From positions 10,460,001 through 10,472,500 of the forward strand of contig NC_135558.1 of assembly GCF_964340395.1 (NCBI RefSeq): DNA of 12,500 bases, read 5' to 3'. This stretch comes from Glandiceps talaboti. Lineage: Eukaryota; Hemichordata; Enteropneusta; Spengelidae. Below the pieces are notes generated by a model. The model saw only the letters and a program-made list of their open reading frames with translations. It did not search any database and was not told the DNA's origin. Shown here in pieces: positions 1-8,634 of the stretch (position 1 is its first letter; each line of letters opens with the position of its first letter). A program made the position numbers and the translations under genes.

Positions 1-113
1 GCAACTCTGTCCTTTAAGCCAAACACTGACAGTCTTCTATGTATTCCAAGCAAATAAATACACACCATGGTAGCTATGATGCAGATCCATGGAAATAACA
101 GGTAAAATGGTGG
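1..113 (-). CDS. Hydrophobic open segment at the window edge, possible exon (M3-like)
   Basis: On the minus strand a frame opens after two TGA codons (about 114-119) and runs off the window. It encodes PPFYLLFPWICIIATM, then VCIYLLGIHRR and LSVFGLKDRV: one membrane-spanning stretch followed by basic residues. FYLLF..I at its start and LGIHRR at its end resemble nicotinic receptor M3 (YLLFTMI... and LNVHxR), and it lies 3' of the M2-like exon on the same strand. Against this, the only AG acceptor in the segment (75-74) would remove the YLLF part and gives phase 1, whereas the 8503 donor is phase 0. ATG at 68-66 has a good Kozak context (ACCATGG), so a gene start is another reading. Chance cannot be excluded for so short a segment. 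Confidence 0.27.
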
Positions 114-685
114 TCATCAAGTTCATTATAAAAGGAATGGTGCAAATTTAACTTTTAAACGATTAAACTATTTAATGTTTACAAAATTTATTTATATTTA
201 TACATTTTTTTATTTACCAGTTTACATTCATTTTACAAATATAAATTGTAAGCAATGTCACAAGTACTTTCTGCCTGAAATCATAAAGGATTTTATATAC
301 ATGTTTTTTAGAAGAGTTTTATTTATCATTGTTATTTATTTAACTATTTATTTATGTAGTTCAAGATAGTTCAAAACGTTTATTTAAAAGATTAAAATTC
401 ACTTCAGGACAGTTCAACGTGCTATCATTCAGCCGATGTCGAGTATGATAAATAGTGCAATGCTTTGAAATTGTCCATAGACTATGTCATACTCATTTTG
501 CAGTGATTTTGGTCTATCTATATTGTGCAGTCTCTTCCTGTGCTCATTTTACAGTTGGTTTAATAGTTGTGATCAACAATGGGCGAGATAAGCAACTCAA
601 CAACACACACTTAAGTTATTAAAAAGACATTGGGTATCTCAAAATGTGTTTTCATCATTATTATATGTGAAAAATATTTGTAGGT
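114..685. other. AT-rich non-coding stretch
   Basis: No convincing exon, RNA or repeat is seen. Around 175-370 it is extremely T-rich on the plus strand, and the open frame there is low-complexity Phe/Ile/Tyr, as expected from base composition alone. Confidence 0.6.
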
Positions 686-779
686 CCCCCCCCCCCAAAA
701 AAAAAAAAAACCACCAAAAATTTTCAAGTCCCCCCTCCACCATCCTCCAAATTTTCAATTCCTCCGACCCCCCCCCCCC
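686..779. repeat. C- and A-homopolymer block with a duplicated AAATTTTCAA motif
   Basis: C11 (686-696) runs straight into A14 (697-710). Two divergent copies of AAATTTTCAA followed by C-rich sequence come next (about 713-738 and 747-779), the second ending in C12 (768-779). It looks like a low-complexity, possibly transposon-tail-derived tract. Open frames across it are not genes. Confidence 0.8.
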
Positions 780-2833
780 GCCCATTATTTGTGAATGCAG
801 ATATTTACAGTTTCAACGTTTGAATGTAATTTAAACATGTGACTTAAAATAGAGGTATTATATGGCGTGCAAGGCCAGATCATCTATCGAATGTGTTGGC
901 GCAAATCCATTGTCTGTTGTAAACACCATTTACTCACAGAAACTGAAGAATCGATCGGAAGTGACGTCATTTGGTGATATCTATAGATTTAAGGAAACAC
1001 GTGTTACATCCTCGATTCAGTGTCACTCTCGAAATGAATCTGTACATGTAACTTGTAAGTTGATCTTTACTGAACAAAATACTGGTAGTGCTTTATTTGA
1101 AACAGATCTCCTGTCAGATTTACATTTTTTATAATATTCACTGATGGGGTGTATTGGACGTATCGCGGCGTTGGTTCCAGCATAGACAGTGGAGGAGAGA
1201 CAGGCAACAGTAAAAAGTTGAGGTATATATATACTGCCACGTACTCTTTACCAAGCTGAGAATCATCACGATCTACTAGTGCGTTCTAGTGGTCTTTTGA
1301 ATGCTACCTTTATAGCTGTTAAATCCTCGATGAGTCATGGTTTCACTACCTCGTTCTACAACGGTCTGACGGTACGTGTGGCTCTCGATTCACTCATCAC
1401 TTCTACATGATTGACTTCGAAACTGTTATGAAAGTAGCACCGTACAAAAGTACGGAGGGAGTATAGTTTGTTTTTGCCATTGTTAAGTACAGTTTTATTG
1501 TAACAGTTGTACACAATGGACCACTCGAGCTCAAGTAATTTACGTGCAGCATGCGACCTAATTTTTGAGTGGGTCGAAGTCCAGATTGTGGGTTTAATAT
1601 ATTTGAACCACCGCAGTTTAATCATACCTTACCGAGTTCACCTGCACCTTTTATTGGTTGCGACGCAACTCGAAAATGACGAGATGTTACTTAGGGTGGG
1701 GTGCAAAAAAATTGACATTTTAATTGTCCGATTTCAGCAATTTGACTCAAAATTGTAACGACAGCAAACAAAAGAAGTTTCGTAATTGTTCAGTAATGCG
1801 AATGATATTTCTGACGTTTGTAGTTATGTGACATATGGTTCGATCGTGACTGTCACAAATCGTAGTCACGCCACGGTTGGTGCTCGTACATGTTCGTCAA
1901 AACGCTATGGGCTACGTTTGGTGATACCAACCACGTTTGCATCCAGGCTATTAAACCATGCACGAAGTGTCCATGTTTCAACGCAACCCAAAATGCAACT
2001 TTTCTTTATGGTTACGCTTGATTAAATGGCCATAGAAATATTACAGAATATGTCGAGCTGCAAACATATGGTTTGAAGTGATATTCCCTCGTTGTAATGT
2101 ACTAGGAACTCTGGTAACTCAAAAATGCCTGACACGTTTGATGGCAAGCCGTCCCGATGGTTGTTCAATAGATCGATGGCGGTTATTTGCACAAGGTAGT
2201 GCATGTAACACTCAACCTCAGACCAGTTGTCTCAACTGATCTCTATTGTCACCACAAATAGATTAAAAAACCATGGAACGATTATATGCAAAAACCAAAC
2301 ACAGTGACATACCAGAGTCCACTCGTAGGTTAGATCGAGTGAATATTACGGTTTTGAAGGCTGGTCAAAAAAAGTTTACCTTAACTGGGCGATCACTTCT
2401 CAGCTTCGCTCAAGTTGCTGTATCAAGTTAACGAGCCAAGGTAAATGACTGTACGCATATCAAATTGCTCTTGCCATATCAATTTATACGTAGAGGGGAC
2501 ACCAACCGCATTCCGGCGTCTACGCTACACCAAGCAGAACGGGGAGGTGAAAGTATTTTGAGTTCATATAATCATTATATATATATATATAGAAACATAT
2601 TCATAAAGTATAGGTTGTCGAAGTTCAGAATGTTGTGTATTTGTACTTGATAATCCCAATGCATTATTATGTAAGTTCAAAGACAGTATTTTTGGGGGTG
2701 TGGCCCCCGGACTAGCTCGTACAATTATTAAAATCAGCCGATATAAGACCTGTAGAAAACACGCCCCTTTTTTAAAAAAAAATGCCTGGCCACATTGTTG
2801 TTGATAAGGTAAACTTAAACGGTACAAAAAATC
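780..2833. other. Unassigned stretch, no recognised gene
   Basis: This part is less AT-rich than the neighbouring intergenic DNA and holds several short open frames on both strands (for example 862-1134 plus, 1507-1758 plus, and a 52-codon frame beginning ATGGAACGA near 2272 plus). None matches a family I know, and none has a clear pair of splice sites. A GTAAGT donor-like site occurs near 1053-1058 on the plus strand. A short (AT)n tract lies at 2577-2591. Decayed coding or mobile DNA is possible but unproven. Confidence 0.45.
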
Positions 2834-3273
2834 CACAGGCGTTCGTGAAGTTGTTAGATCACAGACAACTACGAAAATATGGAGAACTACAGAGTGAGGC
2901 CGTCAGGCCGAACATTTAGCCCGTAAGGGTGAGAAAGGTTTGACACGGTTTGACATGCCCGATAGTTGTCAGTGAATCATCATCTATCACCTACGTTAGG
3001 CCCTTGTGATGATAAGAAATCCACTAAATTTGGATAGTAAATACTTCGGTATGTATGTGATCGATATGTATATGTATTTGGTCGCAAGTATTTGAATTTA
3101 TTCTCGTTTTGTTACGATTTTGTGACTTGTTTATATAGTAACTGACATGCTCCGTGTCGAACCTTTGTCGCCCGTACAGGCTTGATGTTCGGCCTGATGG
3201 CCCCACTGTCGTAGTTCTCCATATTTTCGAAGTTCTCTGTGCCCTAACAATTTCACGAGCGCCGGCGCCTGTG
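2834..3273. repeat. Imperfect inverted repeat, arms 2834-2956 and 3144-3273
   Basis: The left arm read forward matches the right arm read in reverse complement over about 120 bases, roughly 75-80% identical by eye, with small indels. Exact blocks include 19 bases (2872-2890 against 3211-3229) and 13 bases (2903-2915 against 3185-3197). The arms enclose about 187 bases of unrelated AT-rich sequence. The right arm carries a short extra GC palindrome (3259-3268). In one shared frame both arms read A-F/L-VKLL-D/G-HR-Q/E-LRKYGEL, after which the left arm is broken by an indel and a stop. It may be an old foldback or MITE-like element, or an inverted duplication of a decayed exon. No target-site duplication or transposase is evident. 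Confidence 0.82.
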
Positions 3274-4728
3274 CAAAAATCATGCTGAAACCGCAACGCG
3301 CATGACACTGAGAGTGGCTGTAGTGTACATGCTATGGTGAGGATCAAAGGATGATATTTTTGTCGATGTATTTTGTATATATTCGTTTTTCGGGACCAAA
3401 TGACGATGAAAACATGTCATGTCTTGAATATTCATGACAAAATACGTGAGAGCCTGGTCCGATAGCTTATCACAGAAATCAGCTCCCAAAACATTGACCC
3501 GTTCAATTCCTTATTTGAAAATCTTTGAAGGAATGTTTACTGAAGTGTTCTTATCGATTTTTAGGATTGAGTGACACTTTGGTGTGAAATTACCCTCGTC
3601 AAACACTGGTATGAAAACGTTGTTCTGTACGGCCTGAGTATTCAACGATGGTAAAGTATTCTCTCTATTGGTTGTTTTATTTACAAAAGCGCCATTTCAA
3701 ACGAAATATGGCATTTCGTCGTGTAATTTATGAGCGCTACGCATGTATTTACTAAATATAGAATGCTGATGTTGTATACCAAAGTGCAATTTTGATCAGC
3801 CTGTTCCCTATGATAAGACATATAATACATAACACGGGAACTAAAACGTACGAAAACCTAGGAATTGTCGTGGGATGTCCCCCCGGCGGGGTGGGGGCGG
3901 GGGGTGGGGTGTCATACCAGATGTGTACAGAACTATCCGTGCTGAGAAATTAAATAAATCGATCGATTTTCAAAGTTGGATTTGATGTTGAATTGTAAAA
4001 TTTATTGTGCTAGCGACCTCACACGGTAGCCACAACCTATTTCAATGCTGTCGCTTGAATGTTTGCCGTATACGTATACATATAAAACGAATTGAATCGA
4101 TAATTTGAGCTTACCAAATGCAGAAATCTAAGCCACAGTAAGAACGAACTGATTTTTGTATGGAGGTGGCAGAGCGACAGAACGATTATGTATGGAGTAG
4201 CAGGCATTTGTTTCCCGAAAGAAGACACTTCTTTCGTGGTGAGTGAACCTGCGCGATCACAGAAACAAGTGTAATTTTACCCCTTTCATATATAGTTGGC
4301 TAAATACGTCAATATTAACGATATTGTCGACATTTTATTGTATTCTGATAGAAATATTCTGAGACATAACTCGGGAAATAAATGCCTGTGGAGATAGCAA
4401 CACGCGAACTATGGTTTACCAATTTTGCGCATGCGCTCTACATCGTCATGTGGCGTCAGCTTGTTTTCATGGTTTTGCCTGTACAATGTTTTTTTGGTGG
4501 TTGTTTGCATTTTAATGGCTGTGTTTGGTTACATTGCATCATCTCGATGTGAATTTTATTTCATGTTTGTCGTTCATTATTGTGTCCACACTTCATTCTT
4601 TGTATCCAACTCTTCATACGGATTCGGAGCCATGACGGGGGGAGAGGGGGGTGTTACCGGGTTTACAACTCAGCGAAACTACCACAAAACACTTCTTCCC
4701 TTTCAGAGGGAAGTCGTGCCGAACCTCG
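3274..4728. other. Unassigned stretch with G-rich tracts
   Basis: No gene is recognised. It contains the G-quadruplex motif at 3888-3909 and a second, looser G-rich cluster at 4637-4661. A plus-strand frame from ATG 4431 to 4739 encodes two hydrophobic stretches (SLFSWFCLYNVFLVVVCILM and EFYFMFVVHYCV), then G-rich sequence. It has no family match, and T-rich DNA readily gives hydrophobic peptides. Confidence 0.45.
3888..3909 (+). other. G-quadruplex motif with single-base loops
   Basis: Four G runs of 4, 5, 6 and 4 bases are separated by single bases T, C and T. Short loops of this kind form particularly stable parallel quadruplexes in vitro. A C5 run just upstream (3879-3884) could also pair with the G tract as a hairpin. 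On the minus strand the same site is an i-motif-type C tract. Confidence 0.85.
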
Positions 4729-4785
4729 TAGGTAGATAGGTAGGTAGGTAGGTAGGTAGGTACTAGTATGTAGGTGAGTGAGTAG
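4729..4785. repeat. (TAGG)n microsatellite with degenerate GTGA tail
   Basis: A near-perfect TAGG array with one TAGA variant runs from 4729 to 4761. Irregular TAGG/TGAG units follow to about 4785. Confidence 0.95.
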
Positions 4786-5739
4786 CATATGCGCACATAC
4801 GCCCGCGTGTGTGTACGTGTGTATCATGTGTGCATGGCAACATTAAAGATGTTACATGCATATGTGATCCCTCTCGAGATATATATATTTACTTTACAGG
4901 GGTATTTGGGGAATGTGTCAGTGTTTTTGCTACTAGAATCCGTAAATAAAAGTGAGACATCATGTAGTCATGACATACGTTTTCCCAGACTACTCTTGGT
5001 CATCGAAATTTACACTTCAAATGAAACCGTGTTATATTTGACGAATTCATTGAGAACTGTTACTACTTCTTGCTAAATAAGTTCTTAGCTTTAAATTTCG
5101 AACACTGCGTGGAGACTGTAGGCTTTTCAATCCTCAAGTTCGGGCCGTTAGTACATTTATCCGGAATACCACCGTTCCTATGCAGGCAATCATTAACGAT
5201 GGCCTCTAGCTTCGAAACTCAACAATTTCGGAGATCGAAACGGCAACAATCATAAATCACTCCTGACTCAGGCAAGGACAAAGGGTTAATGCCGTACTCA
5301 GGTCAACTAAATATCGATGCCACAGTGGGGGAGGGGGGGGGGGGCGCTGGCCGTGAACAGAGGTTAAAGGAACCATAACTGAGGTTTCATTTTAGGTGAA
5401 TGCCAGTGTACTCTATGTAATTCAATATACCAACATACAACTTAAAGGTCCAGTTCTGGCGTGAATAATATTTAGATGTGAACTGTTTTTAGTACACCTA
5501 TAAAAAAATTGATAATATTAGTATTGTAATCCGTATATGGCTCCAATGATAAGACATAGCACGAGAACCGGGGATTGAAACCCTGGCCTTTGCGTTTATA
5601 CGAAAATAATATAGTGCAGGTACACGAAGCAAATGTTGTTATTTACAAACATACAGGATATATATAGAATTTGTACATGTGTCAACAACCAGGCAATGAC
5701 AGCCATACTAGTCATCGAGGGTCTTTGTATTCTAAATTT
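4786..5739. other. Unassigned stretch
   Basis: No gene is recognised on either strand. It contains a G-rich tract (5327-5344) and a short dispersed motif at 5545-5568 that is also present near 3809-3835. The sequence after it (about 5568-5588, GGGGATTGAAACCCTGGC) looks like the T-arm end of a tRNA-derived SINE, but no A-box partner is visible. Confidence 0.45.
5327..5344 (+). repeat. G5-A-G12 homopolymer tract
   Basis: Five G residues, one A and twelve G residues. Such runs are length-unstable and error-prone in sequencing, so the exact length is uncertain. Confidence 0.85.
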
Positions 5740-5794
5740 GGTTTTGTTTGTTTGTTTGTTTGTTTGGTTGGTTGGTTGGTTGGTTGGTTGGTTG
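5740..5794. repeat. Compound microsatellite (GTTT)n-(GGTT)n
   Basis: About five GTTT units (5746-5765) pass directly into seven GGTT units (5766-5793). The adjoining arrays differ by one base per unit, consistent with a point mutation in one unit that later expanded. Confidence 0.96.
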
Positions 5795-6037
5795 AAAATA
5801 ACATTTTATACAGCCTGCATTATGATGTTTTCTAATATAGAATAGTTGAAGCATATGGTTCTTACGTCATTCTAGACCCCTGGTTACACCAATCCATGTC
5901 ACTTTTGCAATCGTATATACAGCAATAAAGTAGATTATATATAGAAATGCAAAGTGACTTTAACTTCACTTTTTGGTACAAGTAAATGTACGTCTACAAA
6001 TGTGATATATATGTCCAATCCACATAGGTCTAACATT

Positions 6038-6040
<3 letters not shown>
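5795..6040. other. Non-coding spacer between microsatellites
   Basis: AT-rich sequence with several short ATATAT tracts. No gene or RNA is seen. Confidence 0.5.

Positions 6041-6092
<52 letters not shown>
6041..6092. repeat. (GTCT)13 microsatellite
   Basis: A perfect array of 13 GTCT units. It is the reverse complement of the CAGA array at 10954-11092, so the two arrays form a long-range inverted pair. Confidence 0.97.
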
Positions 6093-6095
<3 letters not shown>

Positions 6096-6118
6096 GCTCC
6101 CCCCTCTCTCTCTATCAC

Positions 6119-6121
<3 letters not shown>

Positions 6122-6204
<83 letters not shown>
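6122..6204. repeat. (CT)n dinucleotide microsatellite, about 41 units
   Basis: A perfect CT array of about 83 bases, preceded by a short C/T-rich transition (6093-6121) and followed by TCCTCCCT sequence. Including the GTCT array, about 175 bases are almost free of A on this strand. Long polypyrimidine mirror repeats like this can form triplex (H-DNA) structure. Confidence 0.97.
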
Positions 6205-6207
<3 letters not shown>

Positions 6208-6695
6208 CCTTCCTCCCTGACGGACGATATAACAACTAACTCATTAGTGTTAGTAACTTGGTTATATTAAAACTAGAATCATTATGGTTTTCGATAAAAC
6301 ATACATTCGTATTGGGAAAAGTAAAAGGGGTGGAGATTGCGTACAGAGGTGGGACGTTAGGGAAGGATTACAGGGTGGTACAAATTCCAATTCCGTATAT
6401 AATATTATACTAATGCCTGTGGATTCAGCAACAATGTAGGTTCAGTGAACCGACCGAAGTACCAGAAGAAACATATGGGTTGCTATATGCTGGTAGGGGG
6501 TAAATATTTCAATCAGCATACATATGATTTACGGTTTAAAGTGACTAGACAATAGTCATATCGTGAACAAACCAACATATAAGCGACTAGATTTGAATGA
6601 AAAAGTCATATGATTTTAAGGAACTATTGTGATGTTTACATTTATGAAATATGATGATGACATTTATGGTGTATTTAATAATCATCAAGAAAAAT
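6205..6695. other. Unassigned stretch between microsatellites
   Basis: No gene, splice-bounded exon or RNA is recognised. It contains a short motif near 6412 (AATGCCTGTGGA) that also occurs near 4380; the shared part is too short to call a repeat family. Confidence 0.5.
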
Positions 6696-7020
6696 ATGGA
6701 TGGATGGATGGATGCATAGATGGTGGTACGTGGATGGGTGAGTAGGTGGGTGGATGGATGGATGGATGGATGAATGGATGGATGGATGGATGGATGGATG
6801 GATGGATGGACGGACGGATGGATAGATGGGTGGTACGTGGATGGGTGAGTAGGTAGGTGGGTGGATGGATGGATGGGTGGATGGACGGACGGATGGATAG
6901 ATGGGTAGGTAGATGGATGGGTGAGTGGGTGGGTGGGTGGGTGGATGGATGGATGGATGGATAGGTGGATGGATGGATGGATGAATAGATGGATGGATAC
7001 ATAGATATACATAGATAGAC
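6696..7020. repeat. (GGAT)n array with higher-order internal duplications
   Basis: About 325 bases of GGAT units with GGGT, GGAC, TAGA and GAGT variants. A variant block beginning TGGTACGTGGATGGGTGAG occurs at 6724 and again at 6831 (107 bases apart). Another block, GACGGACGGATGGATAGATG, recurs about 75 bases apart (about 6809 and 6884). The three minus-strand open frames (repeats of IHPS and similar) are repeat artefacts. Confidence 0.96.
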
Positions 7021-7783
7021 AAACAAGGAATTAAAACACACATATATAAAATGAATACATATCAGACCGATCGATCTATTTCAATTTCTCATGTCCTACT
7101 ATATAACTAGGTTGACTGGGACACAATCGTAGTTCAAAACTTGCTCAAAGATTTTAGCAATATACAGCAGCAGTGAGGCTCGAATGTGCAACCTGTAGAT
7201 GCCAAGCCACTCTAAACATTCAACAATCATGAGTTTCTTTTCACTCTAAAATATATAGAGTATAATGCAATAGATTGTATCATTTGTTTTATCCTTTGCT
7301 TGATGTCCATGGCCAAATGAATGCTTATACACTGAGAATCACTGAAAATGACTGAAACATGCATATAATTCGTGGTCATACGTTCTCCAGAAAGAAAAAA
7401 ACAATTCAATATATATCGTAGATGGCGCTCTTACCATTCGTTTGCGAAACTGGAACCTGCTGGTGTTGGTCTCTTTCGGCTAAGTGCATTCGATGACTTG
7501 AATGCGGTCAACATAAGTTCATGATGTAATTCCGAGTTTGATGTTCCATGTGTACATCCTGCTATTAAAGACAACAAACAGCATTTGACGGTATGAGAAG
7601 TTTAAGTCTCATTTCACCTCTGACGTACTTATACAGCACAGCACGATTGACAAGCTTTCCAATACTTGCATGGTCAGATTTGGTAGATTTGTTTTTTCTT
7701 GTTTTCCTCTCTGAGCATTTTTTTATTTATTTAATATCAAGAGCAATAGCTCTCCACACGTTTACATAACCTTCTTTCTTGAC
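7021..7783. other. Unassigned stretch between microsatellites
   Basis: AT-rich sequence with no recognised gene on either strand and no convincing exon flanked by splice sites. A minus-strand frame at 7227-7409 shows no family features. Confidence 0.5.
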
Positions 7784-7912
7784 CATTCATTCATTCATTC
7801 ATTCATTCATTCATTCATTCATTCATTCATTCATGCATACATGCATTCATTCATTCATGCATTCATTCATTCATTCATTCATTCGTTCGTTCATTCGTTA
7901 GTTCGTTTGTTC
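7784..7912. repeat. (ATTC)n microsatellite, degenerate at its right end
   Basis: About 11 perfect ATTC units are followed by units with ATGC, GTTC and GTTA changes. Degeneration increases towards 7912. It is separated from the next array by only about 25 bases. Confidence 0.96.
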
Positions 7913-7936
7913 ATCGATTATTCGCTTAAGCAGTGC

Positions 7937-8135
7937 TCACTCATTCACTCACTCACTCACTCACTCACTCACTCACCCACCCACCCACCCACCCACCCAC
8001 CCACCCACCCACTCACTCACTCACTCACTCACTCACTCACTCACTCACTCACTCACTCACTCACTCACTCACTCACTCACTCACTCACTCACTCACTCAC
8101 TCACTCACTCACTCACTCACTAACTCACTCACTCA
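7937..8135. repeat. (ACTC)n microsatellite with an internal (ACCC)n block
   Basis: ACTC units flank a block of about nine ACCC units (about 7975-8011). The right-hand ACTC part has about 30 units with a single TAAC interruption near 8121. Open frames here (repeated THSL and THPP) are repeat artefacts. Confidence 0.97.
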
Positions 8136-8500
8136 TGCTTTGTTCTTATCCCACAGTCTATCAGAAATACGCTTATTATATTTAAAAAAACCATGCCTGT
8201 GTTAAAGTTGTATGAGGTATTTGAGAAAAGCCCCGTGAAACTGTAAGAAAAGTCACTGTCTTAATTCTTGACATCAAACTGCAATACACCAACAGTCATC
8301 TGCTGGGTTGAGATGAGTCTCACTAGATCGTAAATGTCATGCCAACCTAGAGTTCAATTTAGAAGAATTTGATAGACTTCTAGAAAATTTCACTTCTTAA
8401 TTGTAGCCTCACACTTTCCTCATCGACCACTGTTTATTCCTAGCTGTTCCGTAAATTACACTAACTAGTGTTTCCTAAAAACAAGAAAAAACGATAACTT
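8136..8500. other. Non-coding stretch 3' of the transmembrane exon
   Basis: It lies immediately downstream (minus strand) of the GTAAGT donor, so it would be the start of the following intron. No further exon is recognised in it. Confidence 0.45.
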
Positions 8501-8502
8501 AC

Positions 8503-8634
8503 CAATGTTGTGATCATGGTCCATGTACACATCGGTTGTCGGCGTGTGGCGGGTACTATTGCTAAAAGGACGCTCAACAAAACGGCGACGACTCCAATGA
8601 CAGAGATTGGTGTTGAAATAGCTTTTCCGTTCAC
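8503..8634 (-). CDS. Putative exon encoding a transmembrane segment (tentative Cys-loop receptor M2-like)
   Basis: On the minus strand a 44-codon open segment lies between an acceptor (GATGACAG, AG at 8636-8635) and a strong donor (TTG|GTAAGT, GT at 8502-8501). In-frame TGA codons sit just upstream of the acceptor, as expected at a real boundary. The peptide starts VNGKAISTP, continues with about 19 hydrophobic residues (ISVIGVVAVLLSVLLAIV), then PATRRQPM. Spacing from GK through ISV to PAT fits nicotinic-type M2 without gaps (GEK...ISV...P-A/S-T); I count 9 identities in 22 positions against the remembered vertebrate alpha3 pattern. Key M2 positions differ: K at -1', G at 9', A at 20'. I could not find the ligand-binding domain (Cys-loop, FPFD motif) between here and the GT31 gene. 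Alternatives are a type I single-pass anchor with RR stop-transfer, or a GPCR helix. A second frame is also open. Exon status is moderately supported, family weakly. Confidence 0.42.

Noticed and set aside
2107-2200. Plus-strand peptide MPDTFDGKPSRWLFN, resembling the start of retrotransposon Gag domains
   Set aside because: The match is a handful of residues, the frame closes soon after, and no protease, reverse transcriptase or integrase motif is found nearby.
2320-2341. CACTCG...CGAGTG short hairpin
   Set aside because: A six-base stem with a ten-base loop is expected by chance several times in a window of this size.
4431-4739. Plus-strand frame with two hydrophobic stretches
   Set aside because: No family match and no splice or start context beyond an ATG. 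T-rich DNA commonly gives Phe/Val/Leu-rich peptides, and the end of the frame runs into the TAGG microsatellite.
5954-6239. Plus-strand frames rich in SLSL or SVCL that could be mistaken for a secreted hydrophobic protein
   Set aside because: Translation of the GTCT and CT arrays.
6587-7043. Three overlapping minus-strand frames of 118-141 codons rich in IHPS/THPP
   Set aside because: They are translations of the GGAT microsatellite. A four-base unit stays open in all three frames when it contains no stop, so the length is not evidence of coding.
7841-8205. Plus-strand frames rich in THSL/THPP
   Set aside because: Translation of the ATTC and ACTC/ACCC arrays.
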